NCBI GenBank assembly: GCA_021201235.1
Contig: JAJQFI010000008.1
Span: 62,001-126,000 of the forward strand
Direction of reading: 5' to 3'
Source: Oscillospiraceae bacterium
GTDB taxonomy: Bacteria > Bacillota > Clostridia > Oscillospirales > Ruminococcaceae
DNA: 64,000 bases
Positions 48,474-55,863 of this stretch are shown piece after piece. The number at the start of each line of letters is the position of its first letter. Positions within the stretch are counted from its first letter, which is position 1. Under the pieces are notes generated by a model that was not told the origin of the DNA, did no database searches, and was given only the letters and a program-made list of their open reading frames with translations. A program made the position numbers and the translations under genes.

Positions 48474-48734
48474 TTAATCGTGATTATTGAAGCCGGTTAC
48501 GGGAGGCTTCTTATCCTTGTCGTCCTTATTCGTGATGTCTTCCATCGTTTTGAGAGTCGAGCGGAAGCCGCTGATTGCAAGAATGCCACCTAAAATAGCT
48601 CCCACGAAAATCACCCAGATGCCGAGTGAGAACTTGTTCTTGAGCCAAGCCGCAAGGATTATGCAACCGGCAAGCGGGACAGCAACCGAAAGCCCGAGCT
48701 GCCCTATCATAACAAAAAGGCTCACGTCTTTCAT
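48474..48734 (-). CDS. AtpZ/AtpI family F0F1-ATPase accessory protein
   Basis: 86 aa with two membrane helices separated by a short basic loop, and the GFRSTLKTMEDI segment at the end of the second helix, typical of the small AtpZ family encoded at the head of atp operons. ATG at 48734 is chosen over a TTG nine bases upstream, since GAGG lies ten bases before the ATG. Confidence 0.8.
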   Translation of the reverse strand: MKDVSLFVMIGQLGLSVAVPLAGCIILAAWLKNKFSLGIWVIFVGAILGGILAISGFRSTLKTMEDITNKDDKDKKPPVTGFNNHD

Positions 48735-48776
48735 TAGCTTCAATCCTCGCTTCCGCAGTTTGCTTATACAAACTCA

Positions 48777-48805
48777 ATTCTACCATGATTATAGCAGAAA
48801 GTCAA
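48777..48805 (-). promoter_or_regulatory. Promoter of the atp operon
   Basis: Minus strand TTGACT (48800-48805), 17-base spacer, TAGAAT (48777-48782), about 43 bases before the first gene. Confidence 0.7.
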
Positions 48806-48865
48806 ATCAAATTCTACCGCAAAGATTTTAAAATGTCCCACAAAAAATTGCGAAATATGAGAATA

Positions 48866-50221
48866 TTATCTCTCGGTAATATCCTGATAAACCTTCGGCT
48901 TGCCGACCGCCTTGTATGCGGGACGGATGATTCTGCCGCCGGTGACCTTCTCCTCGAATCTGTGAGCAGACCAGCCCGCCATTCTTGCGGTTGCGAAGAG
49001 TGCGGTTGCCAGCTCCTCGGGGATTCCAAGCATACGATAGCAAAGTCCCGAGTACATATCGACATTTGCGCAGAGAGCCTTTTCGAGACCGGTTTCACGG
49101 TGGAAGACCTCGGGCGCAAGCCTTTCGATGGAGTTAAGGAGCGAGAACTGGGATTCATACTCCGTGCCCTTCACCATCTGGAGTGCGGTTTTCTTGAGAA
49201 TTACGGCCCTCGGGTCGGAAAGAGTATAGACAGCGTGACCCATGCCATAGATAAGACCGGTTCTGTCGGAGGCTTCCTTGCGGACAATCTTCGTCAGCAT
49301 GTCCGCAACCTCGCCGTCGTCATCCCAGTTCTTTACATTCGCCTCGATATAATCGAGCTGTTCAAGAACCTTGAGGTTGGCGCCGCCGTGACGGGGACCC
49401 TTGAGGGAGCCTACAGCCGCCGCATATGCGGAATAGGGGTCGGTGCCGGAAGAGGTCAGAACTCTGCACGCAAATGTGGAGTTATTACCGCCGCCGTGCT
49501 CTGCGTGCAAAAGCAGAATCAAGTCAAGAAGCTTTGCTTCGTCATATGTGTATTCTCTGTCAGGTCTCAGGAGGGAAAGAATCGTCTCGGCGGTGCGCTC
49601 CTCGGGGCGAACCTGGTGCATATACATGCTTCCGCCGTCATAAGCTCTGCGCTTGACCTGATAGGCAGACGTCATGATGACAGGCATCTTCGCAAGGATT
49701 GAAAGAGCGCAATAAAGCTCATCCTCGGGGGTCTTAGCCTCGGGGTCCTCCTCATAAGAATAGAGCGCGAGAATCGAGCGTGAAATCTTGTTCATGATGT
49801 TCTTCGAGGGAGCCTTGAGAATCATGTCCTCAAAGAAGCCGGAAGGAAGCTCACGGTTTTTCGAAAGAAGCCTCTCGAAGTCCGCCAATTCGTCCATCGA
49901 CGGAAGCTTGCCCACTATAAGAAGGTAGGCAACCTCCTCATAGCCGAAGCGGTCTGCGCCCTGAATACCGGCGACGATGTCCTTGACGTTATAGCCGCGA
50001 TAGTAGAGCTCGCCCTCGATGTTCTGCTTTTCGCCTTCGTTCATGACGTAGCCGTGAACGTTACATATATTCGTAAGTCCAGCCAGAACGCCGGTGCCGT
50101 CGGCATTACGGAGTCCCCTCTTTATGTCGTAGCGGTTATAATACTTCGGGTCAATCCGGTTATTCTCCAAAAATGTTTGCCTGAACCGATCCCTTGTTAT
50201 GTCATCAATTTTTAATCTCAT
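48866..50221 (-). CDS. gltA: Citrate synthase
   Basis: 451 aa. Active-site residues are in the LHAEHGGGNNSTF region (His near residue 240), the GPRHGGAN segment (His near 287) and the VDMYSGLCYRMLGIP region (Asp near 395). Condenses oxaloacetate with acetyl-CoA. The N-terminus carries an extra ~45-residue region, as in many clostridial enzymes. ATG at 50221 has GAGGAG seven bases upstream. Together with acn and icd it gives the oxidative branch to 2-oxoglutarate. Confidence 0.95.
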   Translation of the reverse strand: MRLKIDDITRDRFRQTFLENNRIDPKYYNRYDIKRGLRNADGTGVLAGLTNICNVHGYVMNEGEKQNIEGELYYRGYNVKDIVAGIQGADRFGYEEVAYLLIVGKLPSMDELADFERLLSKNRELPSGFFEDMILKAPSKNIMNKISRSILALYSYEEDPEAKTPEDELYCALSILAKMPVIMTSAYQVKRRAYDGGSMYMHQVRPEERTAETILSLLRPDREYTYDEAKLLDLILLLHAEHGGGNNSTFACRVLTSSGTDPYSAYAAAVGSLKGPRHGGANLKVLEQLDYIEANVKNWDDDGEVADMLTKIVRKEASDRTGLIYGMGHAVYTLSDPRAVILKKTALQMVKGTEYESQFSLLNSIERLAPEVFHRETGLEKALCANVDMYSGLCYRMLGIPEELATALFATARMAGWSAHRFEEKVTGGRIIRPAYKAVGKPKVYQDITER

Positions 50222-50267
50222 GATAATCTCCTCTATTCTGAAAGTTGTCCTGACTCTAAAATCTATT

Positions 50268-50309
50268 ATTACACAGTGTAATTTTAGCACATGAAATATT
50301 GAAAGTCAA
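50268..50309 (-). promoter_or_regulatory. Promoter and 15-bp operator palindrome of citrate synthase gene
   Basis: Minus strand TTGACT (50304-50309), 17-base spacer, TAAAAT (50281-50286). ATTACACAGTGTAAT (50268-50282) is a perfect palindrome abutting the -10 and covering the transcription start, ideal for repression. The regulator is unknown. Confidence 0.75.
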
Positions 50310-50470
50310 CCAAAATGAAGCTTTTGAAAGCCCAAAATTTCATTTTTCGTCCTTTTGCACTGAACATCGAAGTTTTTGAGAAGAAAAATTGAAGCTCTTG
50401 ACGAAGAAAAAATGCAGTTTTTTGTTGAAAATTGAGGACAGAATGACGTGGATTTGTTGAGGAAAAGAAA

Positions 50471-50493
50471 AAAGCACCCGGAGTGGGTGCTTT
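50471..50493 (-). terminator. Terminator of the tRNA-Lys gene
   Basis: AAAGCACCC/GGGTGCTTT hairpin; on the minus strand TTTTTT follows, 13 bases after the tRNA end. The 180 bases between this and the citrate synthase promoter are AT-rich with no gene seen. Confidence 0.88.
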
Positions 50494-50505
50494 CTGAAGT
50501 TATGG

Positions 50506-50578
50506 TGAGCCATTGGAGAATCGAACTCCAGACCCTTTCATTAAAAGTGAAATGCTCTGCCAGCTGAGCTAATGGCTC
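50506..50578 (-). tRNA. tRNA-Lys (anticodon UUU)
   Basis: 73-nt cloverleaf on the minus strand: acceptor GAGCCAT/ATGGCTC with discriminator A, D arm GCTCAGCTGGCAGAGC, anticodon stem TTTCA/TGAAA with loop CTTTTAA (anticodon TTT) and T arm TGGAG-TTCGATT-CTCCA. CCA is not encoded. Confidence 0.97.
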
Positions 50579-50594
50579 GGTTCACAACTACGTT

Positions 50595-50623
50595 ATTATA
50601 GCAAACACGAGCGTATTTGTCAA
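50595..50623 (-). promoter_or_regulatory. Promoter of tRNA-Lys
   Basis: Minus strand TTGACA (50618-50623), 17-base spacer, TATAAT (50595-50600): perfect consensus. Confidence 0.9.
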
Positions 50624-50650
50624 TATCTAAAATCGAAATTTTCACAGATA

Positions 50651-51670
50651 TTATTCAATTTCCAGCTTGATATCCCCAATCTCCACGGTAGCCCGGCAGA
50701 TGCCGCCGGAGATGGTTTCGGGAACCGAGATATCGCCAAGTTCTGTGCTGACTACGAAAATCTTTCCCGAGAGAATGGTGCCTTCAATATCTCCTAACGT
50801 GGTTTCAAGGCTCATTTCTCCGGCGTCACTCCCATCAAGGCATATATCGCCAGTATCTGTACTTGCTGAAAGAACTTCGGTTGCAATGACACTTTCAAGA
50901 GAAATATCTCCCATAGTGGCTGTTGCGACTAAATTGTCACAGGTTATTTTATCAAATGTTACGTCACCAGTATCTGTCGTTGCTGAGAGAGTTTCGTTTA
51001 CGATAACGTTTCCAAGAGCTATATCTCCCATAATGACTGTTGCAGTCAGATTTTCACAAGTAATTGCTTCAAGTGTGATGTCACCGGTGTCTGTAACTCC
51101 TGAAAGATCCTCATTTACGACAACATTACTAAGTGATATATCGCCCATAGTGACTGTTGCAGTCAAACTTTCGCAAGTAATTTCCTCAAGTATGACATCA
51201 CCGGTGTCTACCTCAAAAGTTATGACTTCGAAATCAAAAGAACTAAGCTCAATATCTCCCATTTCCTCGGTTACAGTAAGCGAGACGTAAGCCTCTTTTG
51301 GAAGATAAACCGTCACGGATGGGCTTCCAGTAAAGATGCCAATATAGTTGTACCATTTGCGAGTACTGACTGACATAATGGAAAGAGTATCGTTTTCAAC
51401 TTCGACGGTGTGCTTGAGGGTGTCGTCATCGTAACACACAACCTTGCAAATACCATCATCAGACGGAAGAATAATCACCTCGGATATTTCTGTATCAATA
51501 AGTATATTCTCGACATCATCAGTTATTTCGTATATACTGGTCTCATACTGCCAAGTGCTAAGATTGGAGACATCGAATCCGACTGCCGCCAATGCTCCGA
51601 GGAAAATTACCCCACCGACTGCGACAAGAATTGCCGCCGCAATAATCCATTTTTTTGTTCTGCTCATCAT
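50651..51670 (-). CDS. DUF4097-type membrane-anchored beta-repeat protein
   Basis: 339 aa. One N-terminal membrane helix (about residues 9-31), then an extracytoplasmic beta-rich domain with recurring T-x-x-G-D-I/V motifs. Three ~39-residue units starting TDTGD (about residues 180-300) are also near-identical at the DNA level, indicating recent internal duplication. DUF4097 proteins usually follow PadR and DUF1700 genes, as here. ATG at 51670 overlaps the upstream stop (ATGA); a second ATG follows immediately. Function unknown; probably envelope-stress related. Confidence 0.85.
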   Translation of the reverse strand: MMSRTKKWIIAAAILVAVGGVIFLGALAAVGFDVSNLSTWQYETSIYEITDDVENILIDTEISEVIILPSDDGICKVVCYDDDTLKHTVEVENDTLSIMSVSTRKWYNYIGIFTGSPSVTVYLPKEAYVSLTVTEEMGDIELSSFDFEVITFEVDTGDVILEEITCESLTATVTMGDISLSNVVVNEDLSGVTDTGDITLEAITCENLTATVIMGDIALGNVIVNETLSATTDTGDVTFDKITCDNLVATATMGDISLESVIATEVLSASTDTGDICLDGSDAGEMSLETTLGDIEGTILSGKIFVVSTELGDISVPETISGGICRATVEIGDIKLEIE

Positions 51671-52266
51671 GCTGTTTCCTTTCTTATTAAACCGGATTTG
51701 ATTTTTAAGAATACCCATTTTGTCGCCCAGATAATCGCCTTAGTCACCCAAAGGCAGATTAAGAAGCCGAGAATTGTGATTCCCACAAAGGCGATTCCCA
51801 CGCCGAGCATGGCGATACCGGAGACGACTTTTCCCATTGCCGAGAACACGAAGAGTGAGAATATCCCGCTGACTGCGACAACTGCAAACGAGAAGTCGAC
51901 CGCCCAGATGGCGACAATCACGCTCCAAATTGTGACATACACAGAAACAATCACCGCAAAAAGCGCTAATAGTAGTGACAACCAAATCGGCGAGCCGAGA
52001 ATTAACAGGATGATTTCGCCAAGGCGAAGCGCCCGATTCGGCTTGACCTTTTCTTTGACGATAGCCGTAAGCGGGACTTCCGAAAGAATCTGAGTGGCGA
52101 TTTCGTCAACACTCCCAAGCTCTGCAACAGCTTGCTCTTCTGTAAGACCCTCTTCGATTCTGTCGTCAATCATCTCGCTATAGAAGCTCACACGCTCGTC
52201 AGCGTCGACCTGCGGAATCCCCGAAAGCCGTAGCCGAAGCTTCTCCAAAAATTCATTATTCCCCAT
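51667..52266 (-). CDS. DUF1700 (HAAS-domain) membrane protein
   Basis: 199 aa. N-terminal HAAS-like helical domain (about 1-60, with ERVSFYSEMIDDRIEEGLTEEQAV) followed by four membrane helices. Such proteins accompany PadR regulators and DUF4097 proteins in Firmicutes. ATG at 52266 is nine bases after GGAGG; an in-frame ATG six bases upstream is too close. Overlaps the padR stop by 11 bases. Confidence 0.85.
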   Translation of the reverse strand: MGNNEFLEKLRLRLSGIPQVDADERVSFYSEMIDDRIEEGLTEEQAVAELGSVDEIATQILSEVPLTAIVKEKVKPNRALRLGEIILLILGSPIWLSLLLALFAVIVSVYVTIWSVIVAIWAVDFSFAVVAVSGIFSLFVFSAMGKVVSGIAMLGVGIAFVGITILGFLICLWVTKAIIWATKWVFLKIKSGLIRKETA

Positions 52267-52579
52267 TAACATTATCCTCCCTGGTTATAAATTGATAGAT
52301 TGCGAAGATTTCTACCCACTCGACCTTGAACTTGTCGATGCGCTTAAGCCCGGCTTCGGTGATGTGGTAGTACTTGCGGAGCCTGCCGTCGTGCTCGACG
52401 TTTCTGACTGTCAACATTCCTGCCGATTCAAGGCGTTTGAGAATGGTATAGAGAGTGGACTCGGACAGCCTGATGTAGGGGCTGAGGTCTTTGATAATCT
52501 TGTACCCATAGGAGTCCTCGCCCTTGATTGCCGCCAGCACGCAGACGTCCAGAAGCCCTCGTTTAAGTTGTGTGTCCAT
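52256..52579 (-). CDS. PadR family transcriptional regulator
   Basis: 107 aa winged-helix protein: LKRGLLDVCVLAAIKGEDSYGYKI, LSESTLYTILKRLESAGMLTV (recognition helix) and the wing RLRKYYHITEAG. Likely represses its own three-gene operon in response to envelope stress. AAGGAGG precedes ATG at 52579; longer upstream starts would overlap the promoter. Confidence 0.93.
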   Translation of the reverse strand: MDTQLKRGLLDVCVLAAIKGEDSYGYKIIKDLSPYIRLSESTLYTILKRLESAGMLTVRNVEHDGRLRKYYHITEAGLKRIDKFKVEWVEIFAIYQFITREDNVNGE

Positions 52580-52595
52580 AGAAGTCCTCCTTAGA

Positions 52596-52645
52596 ATACC
52601 TCTTGTTATGGTATACATCATATCACGAAGTATTGTGATTGTCAA
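52596..52645 (-). promoter_or_regulatory. Promoter and likely PadR operator
   Basis: Minus strand TTGACA (52640-52645), 17-base spacer, TATGAT (52617-52622). ATACC-N9-GGTAT (52596-52614), an inverted repeat just downstream of the -10, is a plausible autoregulatory PadR site. Confidence 0.7.
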
Positions 52646-52713
52646 GAGGGAAATTATAAAAATTTTCGGGAAAATAAAAAATCCCGAACCGAAACTCAGG
52701 ATTCATTAAAAGA

Positions 52714-52737
52714 GCACCCGGGTTCGGATGCTTTTTT
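52714..52737 (+). terminator. Hairpin with T-run between padR promoter and tRNA-Ala
   Basis: GCACCCG and CGGATGC pair with one mismatch, followed by TTTTTT. There is no plus-strand gene upstream; it may back up the tRNA terminator on the other strand, where TCTTTT follows. Confidence 0.5.
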
Positions 52738-52761
52738 AAATACTTTTTTGGGAATACAAAA

Positions 52762-52787
52762 AATCCGAACCACGAAAGGTTCGGATT
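52762..52787 (-). terminator. Terminator of tRNA-Ala
   Basis: AATCCGAACC/GGTTCGGATT, a 10-bp perfect stem; on the minus strand TTTTTTG follows, ten bases after the tRNA end. Confidence 0.9.
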
Positions 52788-52796
52788 ATTTCGATG

Positions 52797-52872
52797 TGGT
52801 GGAGCATACGGGATTCGAACCCGTGACCTCCACACTGCCAGTGTGGCGCGCTCCCAACTGCGCTAATACCCC
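52797..52872 (-). tRNA. tRNA-Ala (anticodon GGC), CCA encoded
   Basis: 76 nt on the minus strand: acceptor GGGGTAT/ATGCTCC with the G3-U70 pair diagnostic of alanine, anticodon stem CCACA/TGTGG with loop CTGGCAG (anticodon GGC), T arm with GGTTCGAATCC, and encoded CCA end. Confidence 0.97.
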
Positions 52873-52884
52873 AGTACTTCGGAT

Positions 52885-52913
52885 ATAATAGCACAACTTA
52901 CGAAAAAAATCAA
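52885..52913 (-). promoter_or_regulatory. Promoter of tRNA-Ala
   Basis: Minus strand TTGATT (52908-52913), 17-base spacer, TATTAT (52885-52890). Confidence 0.7.
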
Positions 52914-52952
52914 GTCTTTTTTACGAGAAATTTCAGCGGGGCGGAAAAACTT

Positions 52953-53822
52953 TTACAGGAGCTTCCCCAGCACCCTCCCGATATCATCATCAATGCATAC
53001 CGATTGCTTCTCAATCTGCGACGGGCAGGCGGCATCGCCGTAGTTTATGCAGACATAGGTCGCTTTCGGGTTCTTCACGGTCATCTGCCAGAAGGGGTAT
53101 TTGATGATGGCGGGGGTATTAAACCCGACCCCGAGCTCGAGGTAAAGGGTCGCCAAGCCCTCGTGCCTCCGATTGAACTCGGAATACCTCTCCGCCGCCT
53201 GATGCCAGCCCTCGTCCTCGACGAAAGTGTCATCACACCTAAGATTTGTGTTCATCGGCTTGCCGCAGACGGGGCATCTCGGGACGAGCTCCGACGGGAT
53301 TCGCATGTTTTCCTGCGTCTCCATCATCTTTTTGATAACTTCTTCGTTATCGTAGGTTTTCCGATGGCAGGGCTCGGAGCACTGGAAGAGACCGTAGTCG
53401 CCCTGAGTATAGAATAGTCGCTTTTTGTCGAAGCCCGCCTTCTGGAAGCAGTGGTCGACATTGGTCGTGAGGACAAAGTAGTCTTTATCCTTCACCAACT
53501 CAAGCAATTCCTGATAGACCGGCTTCGGGGCGTCGGTGTAGCGGTTCAGCCAGATATTTCTGCTCCAGAAGCCCCAGAATTCCTCGAGGGTTTCATATGG
53601 GTAGAAGCCACCCGAGTACATGTCGTGGAAGCCGTACTTTTCCTCAAAGTCGGAGAAATTCTCCTCGAACCTCTTGCCTGAGTAGCTGAAGCCCGCAGAG
53701 GTCGAGAGCCCCGCTCCCGCACCGATTACGACTGCGTCGGCGGTGTCGAGCGCTTCCCTAAGCCGCTCAATCTGCTCGGAGGAGCTTCTCATAAATTTCG
53801 AGGTCGGCATCTTTAAATACAT
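52953..53822 (-). CDS. Class M sirtuin (SirTM), probable protein ADP-ribosyltransferase
   Basis: 289 aa. NAD-binding GAGAGLSTSAGF (residues 34-45), NVDH (121-124) and a C-x3-C/C-x2-C zinc site (C148, C152, C183, C186). The position of the catalytic His of deacetylase sirtuins is Gln140 (YTQGDYG), the SirTM hallmark; characterised SirTMs ADP-ribosylate lipoylated GcvH-L and are undone by a linked macrodomain. Here the macrodomain is present but GcvH-L and LplA2 are not, so the target may differ. ATG at 53822 has AAAGGTGA upstream and overlaps the macrodomain gene by 56 bases; ATG at 53792 is an alternative. Confidence 0.88.
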   Translation of the reverse strand: MYLKMPTSKFMRSSSEQIERLREALDTADAVVIGAGAGLSTSAGFSYSGKRFEENFSDFEEKYGFHDMYSGGFYPYETLEEFWGFWSRNIWLNRYTDAPKPVYQELLELVKDKDYFVLTTNVDHCFQKAGFDKKRLFYTQGDYGLFQCSEPCHRKTYDNEEVIKKMMETQENMRIPSELVPRCPVCGKPMNTNLRCDDTFVEDEGWHQAAERYSEFNRRHEGLATLYLELGVGFNTPAIIKYPFWQMTVKNPKATYVCINYGDAACPSQIEKQSVCIDDDIGRVLGKLL

Positions 53823-54546
53823 TGAATATCACCTTTATTTCGCTGTGGGTTTCTTTCTTATAATCTGAAACTGTTCTGAGAGCAATCTCTGCCGCCTTGC
53901 CGTTCGGGAAGTGGAACTCGCCGGTCGAGATGCAACAGAACGCGATGCTCGGAGCGCCGTTTTTATCTGCAAGCTCCAGACACGAACGGTAACACGAGGC
54001 GAGGAGCTTCTTGTCCCTCTCCGTAAGCCTCCAACCGACAATCGGTCCGACCGAGTGGATGACGTGGTCGCACGGGAGGTTGAATGCGGGAGTGATTTTG
54101 GCGGTGCCCGTCTCCTCCTCGTGACCCTGCTTCTGCATAATCTCGTTGCACGCAAGCCGAAGCTGGACGCCGGCATAGGTGTGGATGGCGTTGTCGATGC
54201 ACCCGTGATTCGGGACGAAGCAACCGAGGAGCGCCGAGTTCGCCGCGTTGACGATAGCTCCGCACCGAAGCGTCGTTATGTCTTCCTGCCAGAGATAAAT
54301 GTCGTCGCGGACAGGCGCAAGGTCAGATATATCCGTAATTCCCTTCCCCATGGTCTCTTCGCGAAGATACTCGTCCTGAATTTTCAAAAATTCGTCGCTA
54401 ATCGGCTTCAGAAGACGGACGTTGAACAGTGCCCTGAGAAGCCGCTTTTGCGAGTATTCGTCGTCGGGGATTTCATAGTCCCGATACTGCGGTTCTTCGG
54501 CAAGAAGCTCTTTTATTAGGTAGATTCTGCGGTCGGATTGGGTCAT
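53767..54546 (-). CDS. Zinc-dependent macrodomain (ADP-ribosyl hydrolase)
   Basis: 259 aa. An N-terminal ~75-residue helical extension precedes a macrodomain with AIVNAANSALLGC (residues 97-109) and the zinc-type signature C109, H114, C116 in GCFVPNHGCIDNAIH; the HSVGPIV and ISTGEFHFPNGKAAEIA loops complete the ADP-ribose pocket. Zn-macrodomains linked to SirTM remove its modification. Two bases separate it from the upstream PPOX gene. ATG at 54546 is chosen; an upstream extension overlaps the PPOX gene. Confidence 0.9.
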   Translation of the reverse strand: MTQSDRRIYLIKELLAEEPQYRDYEIPDDEYSQKRLLRALFNVRLLKPISDEFLKIQDEYLREETMGKGITDISDLAPVRDDIYLWQEDITTLRCGAIVNAANSALLGCFVPNHGCIDNAIHTYAGVQLRLACNEIMQKQGHEEETGTAKITPAFNLPCDHVIHSVGPIVGWRLTERDKKLLASCYRSCLELADKNGAPSIAFCCISTGEFHFPNGKAAEIALRTVSDYKKETHSEIKVIFNVFKDADLEIYEKLLRAD

Positions 54547-54548
54547 CC

Positions 54549-55157
54549 TTATCCCCTCTTTTTGATGGTCTGCTTCGGACAGATTTCGGCACAGCGTCCG
54601 CAATGAAGGCAACGGCTCTGGTCGATGACGACGGGCTTTTTGGTGATGTCAATACACTTCTGTGGGCAGACGGAATAGCAGAGCTTGCACCCGATGCAGG
54701 CATCCCCGACGAAGTAGCCGGTCTTAGTTTCCTCAGGCTCACCGATTGTGATGCTCTCGCGTGAAACATGCCCGGGATCGCTTATGTCAAAATACTCGCC
54801 GGTGGCTTCGTAAAGACGGAACACCTCGAGAGCAGTTCTTGTGTTGTCTGGGTAAATCCCCTGCATATATGTATTCTTTTCGAAAATCTCGTCAAGCTTC
54901 TCCGAGCCGATATTCTCGATTTTTCCACGGAGTGAAACCGACTTTTTGTCCTTAGTGGCGGACAGAGCGATAAACTTCTGCTCCATAAGTTGGCTATAGA
55001 AAGCCTTGCCCTTCGCCGTCAGGAAGTACACTCCCTCGTCGTCCCAGAGCATCATGTCGATTGTTCTGGTCACGGGGTGCCCATCCTCGCCGATTGTCGC
55101 AACCGTTGCGGAGTGGAGCTCCTCAACGAGCATCTTCAAATAATTCTGTTTGGACAT
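54549..55157 (-). CDS. Pyridoxamine-5'-phosphate-oxidase-like flavoprotein fused to 2x[4Fe-4S] ferredoxin
   Basis: 202 aa. Residues 1-135 are a split-barrel FMN-binding fold (ATVATIGEDGHPVTRTIDMM, FLTAKGKAFYSQL). Residues 150-200 hold CIGCKLCYSVCPQKC and CLHCGRCAEICP, two 4Fe-4S clusters. It probably moves electrons between ferredoxin-type carriers and a flavin-bound substrate; the substrate is unknown. It sits between a predicted flavin transporter gene and the ADP-ribosylation pair, eleven bases after the former. Confidence 0.88.
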   Translation of the reverse strand: MSKQNYLKMLVEELHSATVATIGEDGHPVTRTIDMMLWDDEGVYFLTAKGKAFYSQLMEQKFIALSATKDKKSVSLRGKIENIGSEKLDEIFEKNTYMQGIYPDNTRTALEVFRLYEATGEYFDISDPGHVSRESITIGEPEETKTGYFVGDACIGCKLCYSVCPQKCIDITKKPVVIDQSRCLHCGRCAEICPKQTIKKRG

Positions 55158-55168
55158 TTCTCTCTCCC

Positions 55169-55786
55169 TCAGTGTTTTCCCTTCAGAATCGGGCTCAGGT
55201 GCTTATAAATCATCATCGTGAACACTCCGATGACAAGCCCCTTGAGAAGATTAAAGGGAAATGCGTTAAAAATAATAACGTCAAGCTTTGTATGAATAAA
55301 CGGTATAAACTCCTCAAAAGAGGCGATAAGCTCATCCACCGGCATGAAATTTTCGAACAATGGCAGAAGTATGAAGTAGTTTGTGAACGCCGCAACAATT
55401 CCCATCACGACGCTTCCGACAATACATGAAATCCACGCCATCGCCTTTGTCTTATGAAATTTATAGATGGTTCCGGCTGTGAATACATACGACGCACCCA
55501 TAAGGAAGTTTGCGAGCTCGCCGACACCGCCGGTTGATGTTGCGAAGAGCCTGAGTGCGTTCTTTATCAGCTCGATAAGAACTCCGACCAACGGTCCGAA
55601 TGCAAAAGCGCCTATAAGCGCCGGGAAATCGGACAAATCCATCTTTGCGAAGGACGGTGAAAGCGGAACCGGAAAGTCCAAAAACGCAAGAATGTATGAT
55701 ATTGCCGCAAGTATCGCCGTCATTGTCATCGTTCTTGTGTTCATAGCGCCTGATTTGGTTTTCTTGGCTGTTGTCTCTTGATTCAT
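55169..55786 (-). CDS. ECF transporter S component, RibU-like (riboflavin)
   Basis: 205 aa with five or six membrane helices. The DLSDFPALIGAFAFGPLVGVLIELIKNALR segment is typical of RibU-type S components, which take up riboflavin with a shared energising module. No EcfA/T genes are adjacent. The downstream flavoprotein supports a flavin substrate. AAAGGAG precedes ATG at 55786. The operon probably starts here. Confidence 0.85.
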   Translation of the reverse strand: MNQETTAKKTKSGAMNTRTMTMTAILAAISYILAFLDFPVPLSPSFAKMDLSDFPALIGAFAFGPLVGVLIELIKNALRLFATSTGGVGELANFLMGASYVFTAGTIYKFHKTKAMAWISCIVGSVVMGIVAAFTNYFILLPLFENFMPVDELIASFEEFIPFIHTKLDVIIFNAFPFNLLKGLVIGVFTMMIYKHLSPILKGKH

Positions 55787-55800
55787 GAATCTCCTTTGGA

Positions 55801-55860
55801 GATATGATTTGGATTAAGCGTTGCCTTGGGGAAGTCATTCAAGGCAACGCTTATCATATC
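55801..55860 (-). promoter_or_regulatory. 60-base long-hairpin element between PPOX and RibU genes
   Basis: GATATGAT (55801-55808) and AAGCGTTGCCTTG (55816-55828) pair with CAAGGCAACGCTT (55840-55852) and ATCATATC (55853-55860), a 21-bp stem with a seven-base bulge on one side. It fills the whole gap between two genes and has no T-run. No FMN riboswitch core is present. Role unknown: attenuator, processing site or repeat. Confidence 0.65.
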
Positions 55861-55863
55861 TTC

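Noticed and set aside
50310-50460. Possible small RNA in the AT-rich gap downstream of tRNA-Lys
   Set aside because: No promoter with good -35/-10 spacing and no separate terminator were found; only short imperfect direct repeats.
52953-53822. Sirtuin as ordinary protein deacetylase or antiphage NADase
   Set aside because: The catalytic His is replaced by Gln140, and the linked Zn-macrodomain points to the ADP-ribosylating class M; no defence partner gene is present.
55787-55863. FMN riboswitch ahead of the RibU-like gene
   Set aside because: The gap is under 80 bases and holds a simple bulged hairpin, with none of the six-stem FMN aptamer core.
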